From assembly GCA_051745935.1 (NCBI GenBank), contig JBNJEM010000388.1, forward strand, positions 1 through 7,510: 7,510 nt of DNA, given 5' to 3'. The position numbers and the translations under genes are program-made. The notes under the pieces were generated by a model. That model was not told where the DNA came from. It did no database searches and saw only the letters and a list, made by a program, of their open reading frames with translations. Source of the stretch: JBNJEM01 sp051745935. Its GTDB lineage: Bacteria; Planctomycetota; Planctomycetia; Pirellulales; Pirellulaceae. Positions 6,172-7,510 of the stretch are shown one piece after another (the stretch's first letter is position 1; each line of letters starts with the position of its first letter).

Positions 6172-6738
6172 TCAAACGCGGCGGGGCATGACCCGAGGGT
6201 AGGGAGGCGGCTCGGCGGGAGGCAGTACTCCGCCGGTCTCTTCAAGCCATCTTTGACGTTCCGCCGGCGAGGCGTAATAGCGGAGCCAAGTCTCTGGATC
6301 CTCATCCTTGTCCAGGCAGTGCCACTGCAAGTAGTTGCCTCGCACGTCGATTTTTTTCTCCCGAGCGGGCAGGATATCACGCATCAACAGGCAATAGAGT
6401 TCACGGTCGGAGAGGTGGTCGGTTAACTCAAGCAAGACGCATTCGTCGTGCAACCGATGAATCGTCCGCCATAGCAGCTCGTGAAGCTGCTGGTCATCCA
6501 CCGTATCGGGGTGAGGGAGAACCAGTTCCGGATCGAACCACTTGCTGATCGGCAAAACGGGGGCGCGCTCCCACGCCAGGATGGATGCCAAGTAGTCGTT
6601 CTCCGACGGGGTGCTCATCTGCTGCCTGTCGACCACTTCCAACGACTCATCGAGAAATGGTTCAAGCTCATCGCGCAGCCGAGCATTTAGCATCAGTTGG
6701 TCGAGGTCGTGGGACGTCACGTGGGGATCTTCCGACAT
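6172..6738 (-). CDS. Conserved-looking acidic protein of unknown function
   Basis: The frame gives a 188-aa soluble protein from ATG 6738 (MSEDPHVTSHDLDQLMLNAR). An upstream in-frame TTG at 6798 would add 20 residues of unconvincing sequence. No signal peptide, membrane helix or known catalytic motif is visible. It is rich in Asp, Glu and Leu. Recognisable pieces are LAWERAPVLPISKWFDPEL (about 51-69), a predicted helical block ELLWRTIHRLHDECVLLELT followed by DHLSDRELYCLLMRDILP, and a Trp/Tyr-rich end (YLQWHCLDKD, ETWLRYYASP) before a Pro-rich tail. I recall planctomycete hypotheticals with the same pattern (a short helical protein with a DHLSDRELY-like segment), but this is memory only. It is convergent with ilvE, so not in its operon. 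The balanced composition and lack of stops favour a real gene. No clear ribosome binding site precedes ATG 6738. Confidence 0.75.
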   Translation of the reverse strand: MSEDPHVTSHDLDQLMLNARLRDELEPFLDESLEVVDRQQMSTPSENDYLASILAWERAPVLPISKWFDPELVLPHPDTVDDQQLHELLWRTIHRLHDECVLLELTDHLSDRELYCLLMRDILPAREKKIDVRGNYLQWHCLDKDEDPETWLRYYASPAERQRWLEETGGVLPPAEPPPYPRVMPRRV

Positions 6739-6965
6739 CGGTGTCACACCCGAAACTGAAATACAAAAACAACCGTTCGCTTGAGCGAGCCGCTTCAAGC
6801 TTACCTAAACCTCGACTCTACCAAGAATCCGTCCCGCCGCAAGAGTTTTTGGATTCCGAAGTGAGCCGATCCGAAGAAGTTTGCCAGGGGGATCCGGAAC
6901 GATCCCTACGACCGCCAAAGTGAATTCGCGGCGCCGGTGAAAACTGGAAAACGCGGCGGATTCTT

Positions 6966-6984
6966 CCAAACCGCGCCGGTTTGG
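6966..6984. other. Perfect 8-bp hairpin
   Basis: ccaaaccg (6966-6973), loop cgc, cggtttgg (6977-6984) is a perfect 8-bp stem with a 3-nt loop, the tightest hairpin in the window. On neither strand does a T-run follow, so it is not a classical terminator. No flanking gene end is nearby. Confidence 0.5.
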
Positions 6985-7120
6985 TTGACCGGTCTCCCTT
7001 GACGTTCATCACCGCCCCGCGGGGACCTGACGGCCCGGCCCGGGAAACAGTAGGTTCGAGGCACGTGATCTCGGCACGCATTGGACCGGCAAGGATCATG
7101 ACGGCGGACGGCGGCCCGCG

Positions 7121-7226
7121 CGCTCTCCACGGGCTCTTAAAACCCTGACCGAGGGGAAGTCGACCGCGTCCCGGGAACGCCACCGCAGCCTACACGCTCT
7201 TCACGGGCTCTTTAACGCCCTGACCG
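7121..7226 (+). repeat. Imperfect ~31-bp direct repeat, two copies
   Basis: Copies at 7121-7151 and 7195-7226 both run cgctct-[c/t]-cacgggctctt, then a 4-5 base variable part (aaaa or taacg), then ccctgaccg. Start-to-start distance is 74 bp. In each copy the ggg and ccc around the variable part can pair; in the second copy an extra g allows gggc/gccc. The preserved ends around a variable middle suggest a short hairpin element rather than plain slippage. Confidence 0.75.
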
Positions 7227-7395
7227 CCCCAGTTATACCGGTCGCGAATGACTTTCTCCGCCGCGAGTCCGACCAACGGGAGGACGGCTTGCGTCGGGCA
7301 ACTTTCCACCCGGAAAAATCCAACCGCCTGAAATATAATTCACGTTTCCGTGCCCATTGCCCCGTGGGTCCGTGACACCGTGGAACACTCACGCC

Positions 7396-7417
7396 GTACC
7401 CGTTGCCCTGGGGGTAC
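7396..7417 (+). other. Short inverted repeat
   Basis: gtaccc (7396-7401) and gggtac (7412-7417) form a 6-bp stem with a 10-nt loop. The surrounding 21 bp at 7394-7414 also resemble 7348-7368 with about four differences, so this may be another decayed duplicate. Confidence 0.3.
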
Positions 7418-7441
7418 AAATCACCACGGGACGTCCCCGCC

Positions 7442-7497
7442 GCCCGCTGAAGGCGGGCCACATCTTAGCATGGGGCGGAGCGCAGCGCAGCCCCATG
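7442..7497 (+). repeat. REP-like pair of GC hairpins at the right edge
   Basis: Hairpin one is gcccgc (7442-7447), loop tgaag, gcgggc (7453-7458). Ten bases later, hairpin two is catggggc (7469-7476), a 13-nt loop ggagcgcagcgca, gccccatg (7490-7497). Both stems are perfect. Two closely spaced GC stems and a ggagcgcagcgc core resemble bacterial repetitive extragenic palindromes, which tend to occur many times per genome. Only one instance is visible, and it may continue past the edge. Confidence 0.5.
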
Positions 7498-7510
7498 ATT
7501 CCGGTCGCCA

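Larger units (their letters stand above)
6739..7510. other. 772-bp gene-free, palindrome-rich stretch
   Basis: No open frame here looks like a protein; all are Arg/Gly/Pro/Ser-rich and lack ribosome binding sites. Contents are a perfect 8-bp hairpin (6966-6984), a 10-bp palindrome ccccgcgggg (7015-7024), a ~31-bp element present twice (7121-7151 and 7195-7226), a weak stem (7396-7417), and two adjacent GC hairpins at the right edge (7442-7497). Part of it must be the upstream region of the minus-strand gene, but I could not find a convincing promoter facing that gene. Confidence 0.6.

Noticed and set aside
7041..7070. tRNA-like ggttcgag at about 7053
   Set aside because: No acceptor stem, D-arm or anticodon arm can be placed around it.
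6818..7183. 121-aa minus-strand open frame in the right non-coding stretch
   Set aside because: Gly/Arg/Pro/Ser-rich, no ribosome binding site, and crosses the hairpin at 6966-6984 and part of the 31-bp element.
7201..7461. 86-aa minus-strand open frame at the right edge
   Set aside because: Arg-rich, begins in the REP-like hairpins and ends in the 31-bp repeat; looks like chance.

Overview
This window looks like ordinary chromosomal DNA from a GC-rich, outer-membrane-bearing bacterium. My best guess is a planctomycete of the Pirellulales type. The guess rests on three things: the style of the LysRS and LolC/LolD-like proteins, loosely spaced genes, and a short acidic protein that resembles planctomycete-only hypotheticals. 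This is recall and inference, not a database match.

Layout: (1) 1-63 is probably the last 20 codons of a gene entering from the left. (2) 64-853 has no convincing gene, but holds a good sigma70-like promoter (306-333) and several short tandem repeats: a 16-bp unit x4, a 14-bp repeat of period 16, and a 21-bp unit x2 ending just before lysS. (3) 854-2443 is lysS (class II lysyl-tRNA synthetase). (4) A 221-bp gap with small palindromes leads to a LolC/LolE-type permease (2665-4230). Its stop overlaps by 8 bp the start of a LolD-type ATPase (4223-5035), so the two are an obvious translationally coupled ABC transporter pair. (5) After a 152-bp gap comes a class IV aminotransferase, most likely the branched-chain enzyme IlvE (5188-6045). 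(6) A conserved-looking 188-aa acidic protein of unknown function lies convergently on the minus strand (6172-6738). (7) 6739-7510 has no convincing gene and is full of inverted repeats, a duplicated ~31-bp element, and at the right edge two adjacent GC-rich hairpins resembling a REP-type element.

How the genes work together: LysRS charges tRNA-Lys. The permease and ATPase would form an inner-membrane machine that extracts lipoproteins for transfer to the outer membrane. IlvE performs the last step of Val/Leu/Ile synthesis. The lysS-lolC-lolD order is one I recall from other diderm phyla, so the cluster is probably old rather than recently acquired. I see no transposase, integrase, CRISPR array, tRNA, rRNA or defence gene. 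The material worth a second look is the repeat-rich intergenic DNA and the enlarged periplasmic part of the permease. I found no sign of a new multi-gene system.
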